NCBI RefSeq assembly: GCF_950023065.1
Contig: NC_088679.1
Span: forward strand, 17,794,001 to 17,858,000
From: Planococcus citri
Lineage: Eukaryota > Arthropoda > Insecta > Hemiptera > Pseudococcidae
Direction: 5' to 3'
Length of the DNA: 64,000 bases
Numbering within the stretch: position 1 is the first letter of the stretch; each line of letters begins with the position of its first letter. The notes under the pieces were generated by a model that was not told the origin of the DNA, made no database searches, and was given only the letters and a program-made list of their open reading frames with translations. The position numbers and the translations under genes were made by a program. Shown one piece after another: positions 1 to 11,624 of the stretch.

Positions 1-2
1 GG

Positions 3-226
3 CCACTGGTTATGTCGCCAACTCTGTGGATGTAAAATTAGAAACAAACGCATTTGCGCATGTCTCAGGAATTGGTGCTTGTGAACAGTAAACGGAAACA
101 CCACTAGCACCCCCACTTCCACCCCTAATCCACTGACAACAAAATACACACACACGTTTCCTGAGACATGCGCACATGCGTTTGTTTCTAATTTGAAATC
201 CACAGAGTTGGCGACATAACCAGTGG
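3..226. mobile_element. Foldback MITE with ~65-bp terminal inverted repeats
   Basis: The left arm (3-70) and right arm (159-226) are near-perfect reverse complements; both outer ends read CCACTGGTTATGTCGCC going inwards. About 88 bp of non-palindromic, C-rich sequence separates them. No coding capacity is present, so this is a non-autonomous element. The target duplication cannot be read because only two bases precede the left end, so the superfamily is unassigned. Confidence 0.85.
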
Positions 227-652
227 GATAATTTTGCGTATGAGTAGCCGTCTAGGTTAACTAAAAGGTCGATGATTCATACCAGACGACCCTTCTGAAA
301 TTAAAAATTCTTAGACCTAATTAAAAAACTTGACCTTACCAACTCCATTTAAATCTCACACGACGACGGGTGTAATAATCAAGTAATTACAAACACCAAA
401 AAAACCTGAATTTTTGAAATCTTTTGCCCTTACTTCACCCGGGTCAATTCCTTCCTATCTCTCAACTAAAGAAAATTTCTGTTTGAAATTTCCAAAAATT
501 TAAAATATGAAAATAACATTTTTTCAATGAATCTTATTTAATTTGAGTATAATTTCAATTGGATAAATTGTAATTTTATCTTTTACTTGTATTTAATCTT
601 TATAACTCGTCATCAAAATTGGTATCTTTCTCTGATACCAGTTGGTAAATTT
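227..652. other. Non-coding stretch 3' of the first secreted-protein gene
   Basis: AT-rich DNA with no gene. It should hold the 3' UTR of the minus-strand gene that stops at 653. ATTAAA, a variant poly(A) signal, occurs on the minus strand near 538 and near 593; which is used cannot be told from sequence. Confidence 0.4.
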
Positions 653-2512
653 TCAGTCAGCCTTCCCACCATTAAGAACAGAACCTCGAGCAGTAGTCGA
701 CACCTGTTGAAGGTTCTCCACATCTCGTGTCAAGTCTTCAAGAATGGATTCATGTCCAAAAAATGTATCCAAACTCTCACAATACTGCATATAGGATCGC
801 CGCACTTGATGCACAACATTCCAGTAAATTCTGTCTCCTCGTTGTACGAAAAATGTTAAATTGGGTCTCAATAGGAGAATATTTTCTTTTGAAATGCGCA
901 ATATTTTATTGATGAGGCATAAAGGTGTATTACGATCATCTAGAACATCGCTAGAAAATAATCCAGAACCAGAGAGTCCAGGTGGTGACGGTATCGATGA
1001 ACTTTTCATCGAGTTTGCACGAAGTTCTCTTCTAATTTCTAGAATATCGTTTTTCGCTGCTGTAAGTGCGAGTTGACAACAGAGGAGTGACTTGAGAGCT
1101 TGAACGTACGGGACGTACATTTCAGGAAGTAAATTCGAATACAAAACTAAACGCATGTCAGAGGTTGCCTTCCAGGTATCCATGTGCGATAATTTGACCG
1201 TTTTACGAAGTAAATACTGAAAAGGATCGGCCTCTGATAATATAGCAGTTGATAAGAGATTGAATGATTTGGAGGCGATGTAAGGTCTTAGAAGCTGAAG
1301 ACGAGATTCGATTTCATCTTTTATCGTTGAAGCTGAAATTATGTCATGTGTATTTGAAGCAGTTGTTGAATCATTTGATGGAGAAAAGGGCAATTCGATG
1401 TTATCATCTTTGGTGGGAGTATCATTTCTAGCATTGTTATTAAGCTGAGGCATTTTCGAATTGAGATTAGGAGTTGGTGCATTTTGAGAAGAACTCGAAC
1501 GATGAGCAGTGGTCGATATACGTCGAAGTATATCCATATCACGTTTCATATCATCCAAAATGGAATCGTCTTTAAAAACCGAACTCAGGCTAAAGCTGTA
1601 CCAAATGTAAGGCCACCACGTCTGGCGAGAGTATCTGTTCAATTGTTCTTCCGTTTGTTGATGATAATCTTTCAAACGTGCTCTCCAATAAGGAATATTT
1701 TTTTTTGGAATGCTCAGTAATTTCCTGAGAAGCTCTAAAGGTGTATCAGGATCGAAGAATATTTCTTTAGAAAATAATCCCGAACCGGATAGTTCAAATG
1801 GCGATGATACACTAGATGGTATGGGGAAATTATATGTCTTAGAGTTCGCTTGATGTTCACTCTGAATATCTAAAATATCGATTTTAGCGCTTGTAAGAGC
1901 AATTTCACAATTAAGAATCGAGTTCAGAGCTTGCACGTATGGAATATACAGTTCTGGAAGCATATTCGAATTTAAAACAAACTTCACATCTGAGATCGCT
2001 GTCAAAATATCTTGAAATGGTAACTTGTACGTTTTACGAACTAAATACTTGAATGGGTTAGGTTCTGATAACACGTCAGCAGATAGAAGATCGAATGATG
2101 TGGGTGAGATTTGAGATTGTAGGAGCAAGAGGTGTGATTCGATTTCATCCTTTGTCGATGGAGTTGAAGGAATTTCCTCTGATGTAGTTTTAGACTCGAT
2201 GTTGGGGTCGCTGGTAGGTGTTTTGATGCTGATGTCGTTATTGGGTTGAGCGACTTCTGGTTCGGCATTAGGGGCTTCTATATTGATTGGAGTATTTGAA
2301 GACGGATGATCCGAACTCACATTCGTCAAGTCTGATTCTGCTGTTGCAAATAGAACGAAAGCGAACTGAAAATTTTCCAAATGAAATAGTAGTTTTCGTA
2401 TAGTCATGCATTGGCTATGGCTTAGATAAGAGAAAAAAGTTTTGCTTTAGGTAGGTAATTTACTTACCCCGATAAGAACTGTGGATATCCAGTGTGATGA
2501 GTCAACCCCCAT
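653..2512 (-). CDS. Putative secreted protein with two copies of an unrecognised domain (tandem copy 1)
   Basis: No known family is recognised. I model two exons: 2512-2468 (15 codons, MGVDSSHWISTVLIG) and 2365-653 (570 codons plus stop), joined by a 102-nt phase-0 intron with donor GTAAGT and acceptor TTTTCAG. Splicing gives a 585-aa protein whose first ~26 residues form a good signal peptide (hydrophobic ISTVLIG running into FAFVLFATA). The uninterrupted reading frame instead starts at a Met at 2407, inside the intron. That gives a weaker signal peptide and remains possible. After a Pro/Asn/Ser/Thr-rich linker (about residues 27-85) comes domain A (about 86-303), a polar linker (about 304-362) and domain B (about 363-578). 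Both domains contain KDEIES, LPE-YVPY/IPYVQAL, SGSGLFS and a late SIL-D---D stretch. Domains look helical and cysteine-poor. Paralog at 6196-8067. Confidence 0.72.
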
Positions 2513-2820
2513 GATTGTGACGTTTTAGGTATCTTTTTTGCATAACGAATTAAACGTTTTCTGGACCAATTTATTGTCGCAGGATGTATGTTTCATTTGA
2601 CGCCATTCACCTTGATATTTTTACGTCGTAAAATATTGGCAAGTTGAAATTATTATTTTTTTTTTATTGACTCATTCTGCCATGCCAGTACATTTATGAT
2701 GAATTTGAAGATCGACTGAATTTGAAACGTTTGCCGCAATTTATGAGCGTATTGTTTTTTAGACTGCGCTGTCATCTTTTTTCGTTGAAAAAAAAATTCA
2801 CCCAGAAAAATACGTTTCAA
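653..2820. repeat. Direct tandem duplication unit, copy 1
   Basis: The gene plus about 300 bp of its upstream flank is repeated in the same orientation 5,555 bp further on (6196-8375). Similarity fades beyond about 2820 and just outside the stop codon. Within the unit, 1825-2538 is identical to 7380-8093, whereas both flanks of that tract differ at roughly one base in ten. Confidence 0.9.
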
Positions 2821-5546
2821 AGCGGAAAGGAAGTTCACGGTTGGGAAAATAATGCTTTAAAATTCAGGAAAAATCACAATTTCTTTATAATCTTGACAAC
2901 AAAAAACCATTTTTTTGCGACAAAAAGCCTACTTTCAATTTTATTCTCACTTTCTGAAAATTTTAGCCACAACAACAGTTTTTTTTTTTATTTTTAAAAA
3001 AGTAAGAAAAAACTTTTATGGCAAAATTTTGCCAAAAAAAAAACTGTTTTTCAACTTCCAACAGTATTTTAGTTCATACAAACAAGTAAAATTATTTTAG
3101 ATTTTGGCCAAAAAAAGTAAGATTTTTTGATAACTGTATCAAACTTTAATAGAAGCTTGATTACAATTCTTACAAAAAAGGCGGGTAAGTAAGTACATAT
3201 CTAAAGTTTTTACCAGGTGCTACAAAAAAGTAGAGTTCTAGATTTTTCCTCATAATCTTGATAAAAAAAACTGAAAAGTTACATTTTTTTCAAAATGTTG
3301 GTGAGCAACTGATTTAATTTTTGGAAAATTTGGAACAAACAAGCAAGGCTTTCTGAAAATTGTGACCACAGTAAACAATTTTTTTGTTCAAATTCAAAAT
3401 AAAGTTCACATTTCCACTTCTTTTATTACACTCTTGCTTTTAAATGAGAATTCACAGTATTACACTCATCAGAATTGAAACAAGACTTTTGCTTATAACG
3501 AGTTTTGGCTTAGAATGCTCTTTTTTCCTAGTCCCTTGAAGAGGGTTGTAAAACTGTATTTTCTATTTTTATTTTTAATTTATTATTTTCGGTTTGGGAC
3601 ATTCCCAAATGAGAGACAAAATTTACCTCAATCAAGTTCAAGGGGTTACAACTTTTTAATGGGCCTAGTGATAATACCAATTTTGATTCTAACATATTGT
3701 TACCTCAAAGCTGAAACTGCATATGTCCATAAAAAAAAGTACGATTTTACGCATCACTGATAAGATTCGGATTTGCTTGGCAAGGGTTTGTTTCTGTGGT
3801 GCACTTTCTGTGCATAAATGGTTAGGTTTTTGTGCCAAATGCTTCCCAATGTTCGGAAAGTTTTGTGATGGTTGCATCACAGTTTCTTTGATATATTTTT
3901 TCACAGATAAAATTAAACGTTTGGAGAACAACAGAGGCAACAGAAATGCACGCAATCTGTTGCCGGTATCAAAAAGCTGTAACTGGTTGAGCACCTATAG
4001 GTAGCAGTGATTACTGAACTCAGGGTTGTAAAAACCCGGCTAGCGATGTATGAGCTACTTTGTAGATAGCGTAGAAAGCAACTGGAAACTACTACGTGTT
4101 AGCTCAAAAAATGTCGATTCCCTAGAATAATCACAGTGGCATATAGGCATTCGCCTCACCCTGTTGGGGTACCACTTAATGCGATTTCCAATGTCCTGTA
4201 AAGGATATGGAACCACAACGACGAGATGTCGAAGCCCTGAGCGATGTTTTGTGATGTCATCGCTAGTAGGGAGTATGTACTCTGATAACACTATAGAAAT
4301 GAATGAAATATTAATGCACTAGAACGAAATAAATCCTGAGAACATTTTATTTTGTGTTTTTAATCACATTCTGACATTTAATGATTAATTTGAGTTCACA
4401 TGGGAATGATTTAAATGAAAAAATAAGTATAAATGAGCTCATAAACAACACTGTTTTCATCATTAAGGATAAGAATTACAATCGTTCATGATCTAATTTC
4501 TAAAAGAATACTGAGAAAGACTCTGGAGGATGACAATTTACAATGAGGAATATAGCAAAGAAGTAGATGAAGATCTCATCAATTCAACACATACAAAATA
4601 TTGTAAATATACGTGAACATAATCTCCAACTCAAAGACTAAGATACACCAAACGATTACCAAATATTGCATACATGACGGAGATTTCTCTTGAAATTCTT
4701 TGCAAACATTGTACCTATGCCTGTTGATATCCATCCGGAAGAATTTTGGAATTTAAAGTTGCTTCAATTGGTTTGAGATGATGATGATTTCTTGTGTAAT
4801 ATCCATCATACCTTTAGCTGGCTGGTCCCCAAGAAATAGATTTAAAACATATTGTAATTTTTCTCCAACTTAATGCGATTGCATTGTTCACTATTTATTT
4901 CATTATAACATCATTCCGGTAAAACACAAGCACTTGTATTACACAAAATAAAATACAATGTAATTGGCGAATTACAAGGCAAGAACTTGACACAACTAAA
5001 AACTTAATTGAAATAAAATATTAAACATAGAAAAACCATTTTAACCGAGGGCCTGAGCTCTCCAATTTTTATGGGTATTTTTAACTTATCAATTTGTGAC
5101 TCTTGTTGTTGTAGAACTGCGACAAGTCCAGGTAGTCAATTTGGCTACTTAGCCAAAAGAATACCTTGACCACGCTTATTATTACCTAATTGGTAAAGGG
5201 TGACATACGTGAACACATATATTTGCACATATTGGCAGTGGCTTTAAGGCATATAATTCCTACTCTTACAATTTTAATATACATTACATCACTATCCATT
5301 CAAATCACACAACACAAACGAGTTGCAAAAAATTAATTTTTGTACACAAATCAAATAAACTAACACTACCTATGGTTGAAAACATCAGTATCATTACTAG
5401 AACACATTTTACAACAAATATTAATTAAATTTTATAATTTAAATAACTTTTTTAACAAAAGTTTTACTCAATTTCACGAATTCGCCATTTAAATATATAT
5501 TAAAATTCAAATGATAAACACAATCAAGTTCCTACTAGGTGTGACC
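2821..5546. other. Spacer between the paralogous genes; no gene seen
   Basis: AT-rich sequence. 2900-3400 contains GGCAAAA/TTTTGCC low-complexity stretches like those near 14-16 kb and 31-32 kb. 3960-4290 is less AT-rich and has the look of transposon sequence (including the run TGTTGGGGTACC near 4161), but no family can be named. It could be residue of the BEL/Pao element whose integrase fragment follows. 4300-5546 is unique-looking AT-rich DNA with only short chance frames. Confidence 0.35.
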
Positions 5547-5906
5547 TCAGAAGGAGATAACAATTCTGCGCTCAGGCCTTCTATGTACTATAGGTGGTAT
5601 TGAGATGTCCCCCATCCAGGGAGCATTTTTGGTAATAAACTTCCATTCGATATTGTTTTCAAGCAAGAAGTGAACAAATTCTTTGTTCTTTTTTAAATTT
5701 TCTCTCCAAACGTGATCAATGAATGATTTAAATTTTTCAAATTGTGCTGCGTTATCAGAAATGATCTTTTTAGGCATGTTTCTCTCCATAATAAAATGAC
5801 GAAAAATGATCAAAAAATCTGTAGCTTTCATACTTTTAACAAGTTCAAGATGGATAAAAAAATCGAAGGAAAAATCAATTGTATGTTCACTGCATACAAC
5901 TTGCAT
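5547..5906 (-). pseudogene. BEL/Pao-type retrotransposon integrase fragment
   Basis: The minus-strand frame carries the middle of a retroelement integrase core. It shows HLELV, then a stretch typical of the helix before the second catalytic Asp, then SDNAAQF (the second Asp of the DDE triad), a lysine-rich spacer characteristic of BEL/Pao integrases, and NNIEWKFITKNAPWMG. The glycine-rich segment and catalytic Glu that should follow are lost at a frame change near 5600, and no reverse transcriptase or gag is seen nearby. It is a dead fragment. Assignment to BEL/Pao rather than gypsy rests on the HLELV and IEW-FI--NAPWMG pattern and is from family knowledge. Confidence 0.75.
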
Positions 5907-6109
5907 TCAAGTATACAAACCTGGGAAAAAAACAGAAGGAGAAAGATTTTGGGCGGGGCCTGCAGGGAGGGCAAAATTTTGAGGACTCTTTATTTGATGC
6001 ATCCGCCTGGGGTCCTCAACCTACCCAATCCGCACCATTAGTATTCAGTTTCAACTTCCTTTTCATCCAAGAGTTCAATTAAAAGAAAAATCTCATCCGA
6101 TAAAAATTG

Positions 6110-6115
6110 TTTATT
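6110..6115 (-). terminator. Poly(A) signal of tandem copy 2
   Basis: AATAAA on the minus strand, about 80 nt past the stop codon at 6196-6198. This is the expected place for a short 3' UTR. Copy 1 has only ATTAAA variants because the duplication ends close to the stop codon. Confidence 0.5.
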
Positions 6116-6195
6116 CTCTCTATTCAACATTCAATTCTAGTATCATTGATTTGGCAACATTGCGAATGTAAAATGTGCCCAAAGAATCGAAAAAA

Positions 6196-8067
6196 CTAGC
6201 CAATTTTTTCACCTTCTGTCCCATCACGAAGAACAGAACCTCGAACAGTAGTTGACACATGTTGAAGTTTCTCCACATCTCGTGCCAAGTCTTCAAGAAT
6301 GGATTCTTGTCCAACAAATGTATTCAAACTGTCACAATACCGCATATAGGATCGCCGCACTTGATGCACAACATTCCAGTAAATTCTGTCCCCTCGTTGT
6401 ACGATAGATCTTAAATTGGGTCTTAACAGGAGAATCTTTTCTTTTGAAATGCGCAATAATTGATTAATTAGGCATAAAGGTGGATTACGATCATCTAAAA
6501 CATCGGTAGAAAATAATCCGGAACCAGAGAGTCCAGGTGGTGATGGTATCGATGAACTTTTCATCGAGTTTGCACGAAGTTTTCTTCTAATTTCTAGAAT
6601 ATCGTTTTTCGCTCCTGTAAGCGCGAGTTGACAACAGAGGAGTGACTTGAGTACTTGAACGTATGGGACGTAGATCTCAGGAAGTAAATTCGAATACAAA
6701 ACTAAACGCATATCAGAGGTTGCCTTCCAGGTATCCATATATGGTAATTTCACCGTCTTACGAAGAAAATACTGAAAAGGATCGGCCTCTAATAATACGG
6801 CAGTTGATAAGAGATTGAATGATTTGGGGGCGATGTAAGGTTTTAGAAGCTGAAGACGAGATTCGATTTCATCTTTTGTAGGTGTTGCTGATACAATTTC
6901 AGGTGTATTTGATGTATTTGTTGAATCATTTAATGGAGAAGGGGGCAATTCGATGTTATCATCTTTGGTGGGAGTATCATTTCTAGCATTGTTATCGAGC
7001 TGAGACACTTTTGAGTTGGGATTTGGAGTTGGTGCATTTTCAGAAGAACTCGAACGATGAGCAGTGGTCGATATACGTCGAAGTATATCCATATCACGTT
7101 TCATATCATCCAAAATGGAATCGTCTTTAAAAACCGAACTCAGGCTAAAGCTGTACCAGATGTAAGGCCACCCCTCCCGGCGAGTGTATCTGTTCAATTC
7201 TTCTTCCGTTTGTTGATGATAATCTTTCAAACGTGCTCTCCAATAAGGAATATTTTTTTTTGGAATGCTCAGTAATTTCCTAAGAAGCTCTAAAGGTGTA
7301 TCAGGATCGAAGAATACTTCTTTAGAAAATAATCCCGAACCGGATAGTTCAAATGGCGATGATACACTAGATGGTATGAGGAAATTATATGTCTTAGAGT
7401 TCGCTTGATGTTCACTCTGAATATCTAAAATATCGATTTTAGCGCTTGTAAGAGCAATTTCACAATTAAGAATCGAGTTCAGAGCTTGCACGTATGGAAT
7501 ATACAGTTCTGGAAGCATATTCGAATTTAAAACAAACTTCACATCTGAGATCGCTGTCAAAATATCTTGAAATGGTAACTTGTACGTTTTACGAACTAAA
7601 TACTTGAATGGGTTAGGTTCTGATAACACGTCAGCAGATAGAAGATCGAATGATGTGGGTGAGATTTGAGATTGTAGGAGCAAGAGGTGTGATTCGATTT
7701 CATCCTTTGTCGATGGAGTTGAAGGAATTTCCTCTGATGTAGTTTTAGACTCGATGTTGGGGTCGCTGGTAGGTGTTTTGATGCTGATGTCGTTATTGGG
7801 TTGAGCGACTTCTGGTTCGGCATTAGGGGCTTCTATATTGATTGGAGTATTTGAAGACGGATGATCCGAACTCACATTCGTCAAGTCTGATTCTGCTGTT
7901 GCAAATAGAACGAAAGCGAACTGAAAATTTTCCAAATGAAATAGTAGTTTTCGTATAGTCATGCATTGGCTATGGCTTAGATAAGAGAAAAAAGTTTTGC
8001 TTTAGGTAGGTAATTTACTTACCCCGATAAGAACTGTGGATATCCAGTGTGATGAGTCAACCCCCAT
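6196..8067 (-). CDS. Putative secreted protein with two copies of an unrecognised domain (tandem copy 2)
   Basis: Paralog of the gene at 653-2512 with the same model: exon 1 at 8067-8023 (15 codons), a 102-nt phase-0 intron, and exon 2 at 7920-6196, giving 589 aa. The signal peptide and first ~195 residues are identical to copy 1. Differences start at a Pro-to-Leu change near residue 196 and become frequent in the linker and in domain B. The C-terminus differs (this copy ends in an acidic/basic tail, GTEGEKIG). Both frames remain open over ~590 codons despite this divergence, which argues that both copies are under coding constraint. No enzymatic motif is visible. The role is unknown; secretion is inferred from the signal peptide, and no transmembrane segment follows. 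Confidence 0.72.
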
Positions 8068-8375
8068 GATTGTGACGTTTTAGGTATCTTTTTCGCACAA
8101 CGAATTAAACGTTTTCAGAACCAATTTATTGTCATGGGATGTGTGTTTCATTTCGCGCCATTCACCTTGATATTTTCATGTCGTAAAATAATGGCAAGTT
8201 CAAATTGTTTTTTTATTTTTTATTGACTCATTCTACCAGTACATTTATGATGAATTCGAAGATCGGCTGAATTTGAAACGTTTGCCGAAATTTATGAGCA
8301 TATTGTTTTTTCGACTGCGCTGTCGTCTTTTTTCTTTGAAAAAATAAAAAATAAAAATTCACGCAGAAAAATACG
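6196..8375. repeat. Direct tandem duplication unit, copy 2
   Basis: Second copy of the 653-2820 unit, offset by 5,555 bp. The divergence profile is uneven: diverged 3' half, identical 714-bp block (7380-8093) spanning part of domain A, the intron, exon 1 and about 26 bp of leader, then a diverged upstream flank. Confidence 0.9.
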
Positions 8376-11013
8376 TTTTAAGATTACCTACAATGGAGGT
8401 TCAAAGTCGGGAAAATACCGGAGGAAGATAGTCCAAATAATTTCTGATCTCGATCGATGCTTACCTAGTTGCTTTCCATACAAAGTCCAGTCTTAACAGT
8501 GCGATTTTCAATTTCTCCAGAAGATGTGAGAATTGATTTTGGCTGCTATACATCGAGCTGTAGATAGCTTATTTTTGACCTGTTTAACGAGTTGAAGCAC
8601 ATTTTGGATGATTTCAAGACGGATACCTCGAGTGTGATTTTTTGACCAGCAGTTTTATTACCTAGGAAAAAAATTTTAAAAGTCGATATGTTTTTGTTGA
8701 TAGGAAAATTTTTGAAATTAGCACAAATGTTTGTATATTGTCAAAAACCAACCTACTCCCCTCCCCCACCATGAATTTTACCATTTCGACGCATTCTGGA
8801 GCTTCCAGTGCGATTTTCGATTTCTCCAGAATCTTTGTATTTTTTTAGAAAGGCGTGGAAATGAATTTGAGCAGCAAAAAATCAATCTACAAAATTATTT
8901 TCGACCTGTTTAACTATAGGGGAATCACATTTGGGCTGATTTCGGAACGGATACCTAAAGTGTGTTGTTTTGATGTAGTTTAAGGGGGAAAAGTAAAAGT
9001 TCAAAAAAATAAAAATAAAATTTTTGCTTGTAGTTCTATTTGCTTTTAATGAATTTATTCACATTTGGGTCAATTTTCAGACGCACATCTCAAATGATTT
9101 TTATGGATAATTTGAATTTTTTTCGTAAGCAAATATGAAGGTAAAAAAAACACGTCACTCGATGTGTCAATCTTGGAATCATCTCAAATAAGAGTAACCT
9201 CGTTCAACAGATCAAGAATTAGCCACTATACTCACGCCTTCTGGAGAAATGAAAAAGTTCTGGAAAATCTAAAATCGCTTTGGAGGCTTTAAAATAACTG
9301 GAAATTATGAAATTCGGTGGTGGGGGGGGGGTTGTTGATATTAGTTCCAGGGCTAGTACTTAATCTTTTTTTTCACCATAAATTTACATTTCTTTTCTTC
9401 ATTGAAAACAGATTTTCCGCACTGAAATGGCCACATTTTGTTTGCTAAGTAATAATAATGCAGTAATTGTTTTTGTCTAGAATTAAAACATTCTCCAAAT
9501 TTGAAAATTTTTTGACTAAAAATTTGAAGTAAATCCTTCAAGAAGGGAGGGGAGATGGAAAACCTCAAAATTTTAAAAAATTAGCATTTCTCCAATTTTT
9601 GAACCTTTGAGGAATTTTGAAAAATGACAAAAATTTTGATGATTCTCAAGACTCTCTGATTTAGGCTATAAATTGAAATACTTATTATGTTTCTTAATAC
9701 ACAGTTCTGATTTGAGACACGAGAGACTTAACATGGGTGAACAGAAGGGTTTCAATGTTCCCAAATTTTTTCACCGTTATAGAAATACCTCACAATCCTT
9801 TCAGAATTAAAGATCTTGACGTAAGTAGCAACAAAATGTTGGGAAATAATGGTCGGTCATTTCGAACCACTCGTCTTCCTCATCATCAACGTACGGTTGG
9901 TCTCAATGATCCCTACTGTCCCCAGATCATCCATCTCATTTTTTCAGTCAAAAAATTGTCAAGTTGAGCGAATTTTCGCCATTTTCAAAAAATGTTGATG
10001 CACATTAATTCCCTTCAATAATGCCTGGAAGGCGAGAATATATTTGAGGAACATTTTCCGGGTATTTTTTCGAATCTGAGAAGTCAACACAATGACAGAA
10101 TCTCTCCCCCCCCCCCCCCTCTGTTCGTTCCAAAATTTGGATACCAGAAGTATGAAAAGATTGCTTTTGCCTCTTTCAGTCATTTTCTGTGTTCGATACT
10201 GTCTTGTTTGAAATGAATCATGAAACTAGGCAAAACCGGTGTGGGAAACTGGAACAGGCAGGAAAAATCATTTCTCCAGAAGACTATAGACACCCTGTTT
10301 TATTTTTTTGAGCAATTTTTCAAATTTTTTCGATTTTATAACTTTGAAAAAAAATTAGGAAGAAAAAGAGTTTGAAAAAAATATGAATTACGAAAATTCA
10401 ATTTGAATAGATTATCACTAATGAAAGTATCTTAAGAATTTTGACTTTCATTATCTTTGCTTTTTAAAGGGTGTTTTTCATCTCAAAAATGGACTTGACC
10501 TGAAGATGCAGAAACCTGAAACTGATTTTTAAAGAAGGTATGTAAGAGGGGTGGGGTGGGGTTCATGAAATTTAGTCAACATCTTTCGATTTTTTTTCGC
10601 AATTTGATGAGAGGGAATTGAATCTTGATACAAACACTTTGAATGGTTTTCAATGAAGAAATATCTACCTTAAATCTATATGCATTGAATCGATGAAAAA
10701 AATGTAGTAAAAATGAATGAGTATTCATAGAAAAACATAAGGAATAAAAACGAGAAAAATGGAAGAAAAACGATTACAGCTGAAATTACACTGCTCAATT
10801 TATGCATTCAAATGATCTACCTATCTATCGCGAATGTCAAGATGGAAACTTCCATCCGCTGGTTTGAATGCAGCAGTCAAAAGAAAATAAAATGTTCGTA
10901 TTAATGTACCTACCTGTATGGTTATTAACACGCTTATGGGTTTTTTTCAACTTGAATCGTTTTTTTCTTCTTCTGATGTGCCGATAACTGAGTATGGAAA
11001 ACATTTCACGTTG
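8376..11013. other. Degenerate repeats and low-complexity DNA; no gene seen
   Basis: 8420-9010 contains two diverged copies of a unit (near 8480 and 8790) sharing 'gtgcgattttc-atttctccagaa', 'gacctgttta' and 'cggatacct'. The second has a CTGGAGCTTCCAG motif related to the palindrome found elsewhere. A partly inverted third copy lies near 9120-9300. G10 at 9322-9331 and C14 at 10106-10119 are long G/C homopolymers. 9737-9967 is open on the plus strand but resembles nothing known. The rest is AT-rich. Confidence 0.4.
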
Positions 11014-11025
11014 TATATATAAATA
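11014..11025 (+). promoter_or_regulatory. TATA box of the small secreted-protein gene
   Basis: TATATATAAATA lies 73-84 bp before the ATG at 11098. Initiation about 30 bp downstream would give a 5' leader of about 50 nt. The position fits a TATA-driven, tightly regulated short gene. Confidence 0.55.
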
Positions 11026-11097
11026 TATGATAAACTGTAAATTGACGATTTCGATTTCACATTTTGTGCACACTATCGTGTGGTAAAAACGTACAAA

Positions 11098-11624
11098 ATG
11101 AGTATAAGTCTCATTTGTGGCTTGCTGTGCGCATTTTTTGTAAGTACAACATTTAAAATATTGTTCGAAACTAACTCTATTTTCATTATTTCTATCCACA
11201 TTGCAACTTGCTTGCACTTTCACACGTGTTTGAGCAGATTTACTCCGCGAATGGAATTCCTCTGAGAAATATCGCTGATCAAGCCTATGGAGCAGATCCT
11301 CCTATAACAATTAAGATGTTGAAAATCGTTGACAATTTGATGACACTCGATGATCTAGGAACTGAAGAAAAAAACACAGTGAGCGAATCTTTGTGTAAAT
11401 CAATACTAAAGTTATTCACGTCTTCCAATGATGTTGAAACATTGAGATCAGTCATGATTAACGAAGACCTTGTCAATGATCTGGAAGCTCAAGAGTTCAT
11501 AATCAGCAAAATTTCTACCACTCTTCAGTCCTGTCAGGTGGACAAAGTTACTGAAAATAATGCCACCATTTTCCAGAGGTCCGACGATTCATCTTCGTCT
11601 ACGAGGAGCACTCCCCTGAAGTAA
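11098..11624 (+). CDS. Small putative secreted protein, intron-split signal peptide
   Basis: Two-exon model: exon 1 11098-11139 (14 codons, MSISLICGLLCAFF) and exon 2 11238-11624 (128 codons plus stop), joined by a 98-nt phase-0 intron with donor GTAAGT and acceptor TTTGAGCAG. The 142-aa product has a clear signal peptide (SLICGLLCAFF followed by IYSANG). The mature part is acidic, Leu/Ile/Ser/Thr-rich and probably helical, with two cysteines (SLCKS, LQSCQ) and a Ser-rich tail (SDDSSSSTRSTPLK). No known family is recognised. A TATA box precedes it and AGTAAA, a variant poly(A) signal, lies near 11705. The exon/intron layout copies that of the two larger secreted-type genes upstream, though sequence similarity to them is not evident. 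If the kinase gene starts upstream of the window, this gene is nested in its intron on the same strand. Confidence 0.7.

Noticed and set aside
3..226. Stem-loop RNA gene
   Set aside because: Arms are outermost, blunt and transposon-like; no promoter or known RNA motif.
2366..2407. In-frame Met at 2407 (and 7962) as the start of the large secreted proteins
   Set aside because: It lies in what reads as a 102-nt intron; the spliced upstream exon gives a cleaner signal peptide. Identity between the two copies cannot decide it, because this block is gene-converted. Kept as an alternative.
9737..9967. Possible upstream kinase exon
   Set aside because: Translation shows none of the glycine loop, VALKE or PFTAIRE-type residues expected before HTDLSQYM.
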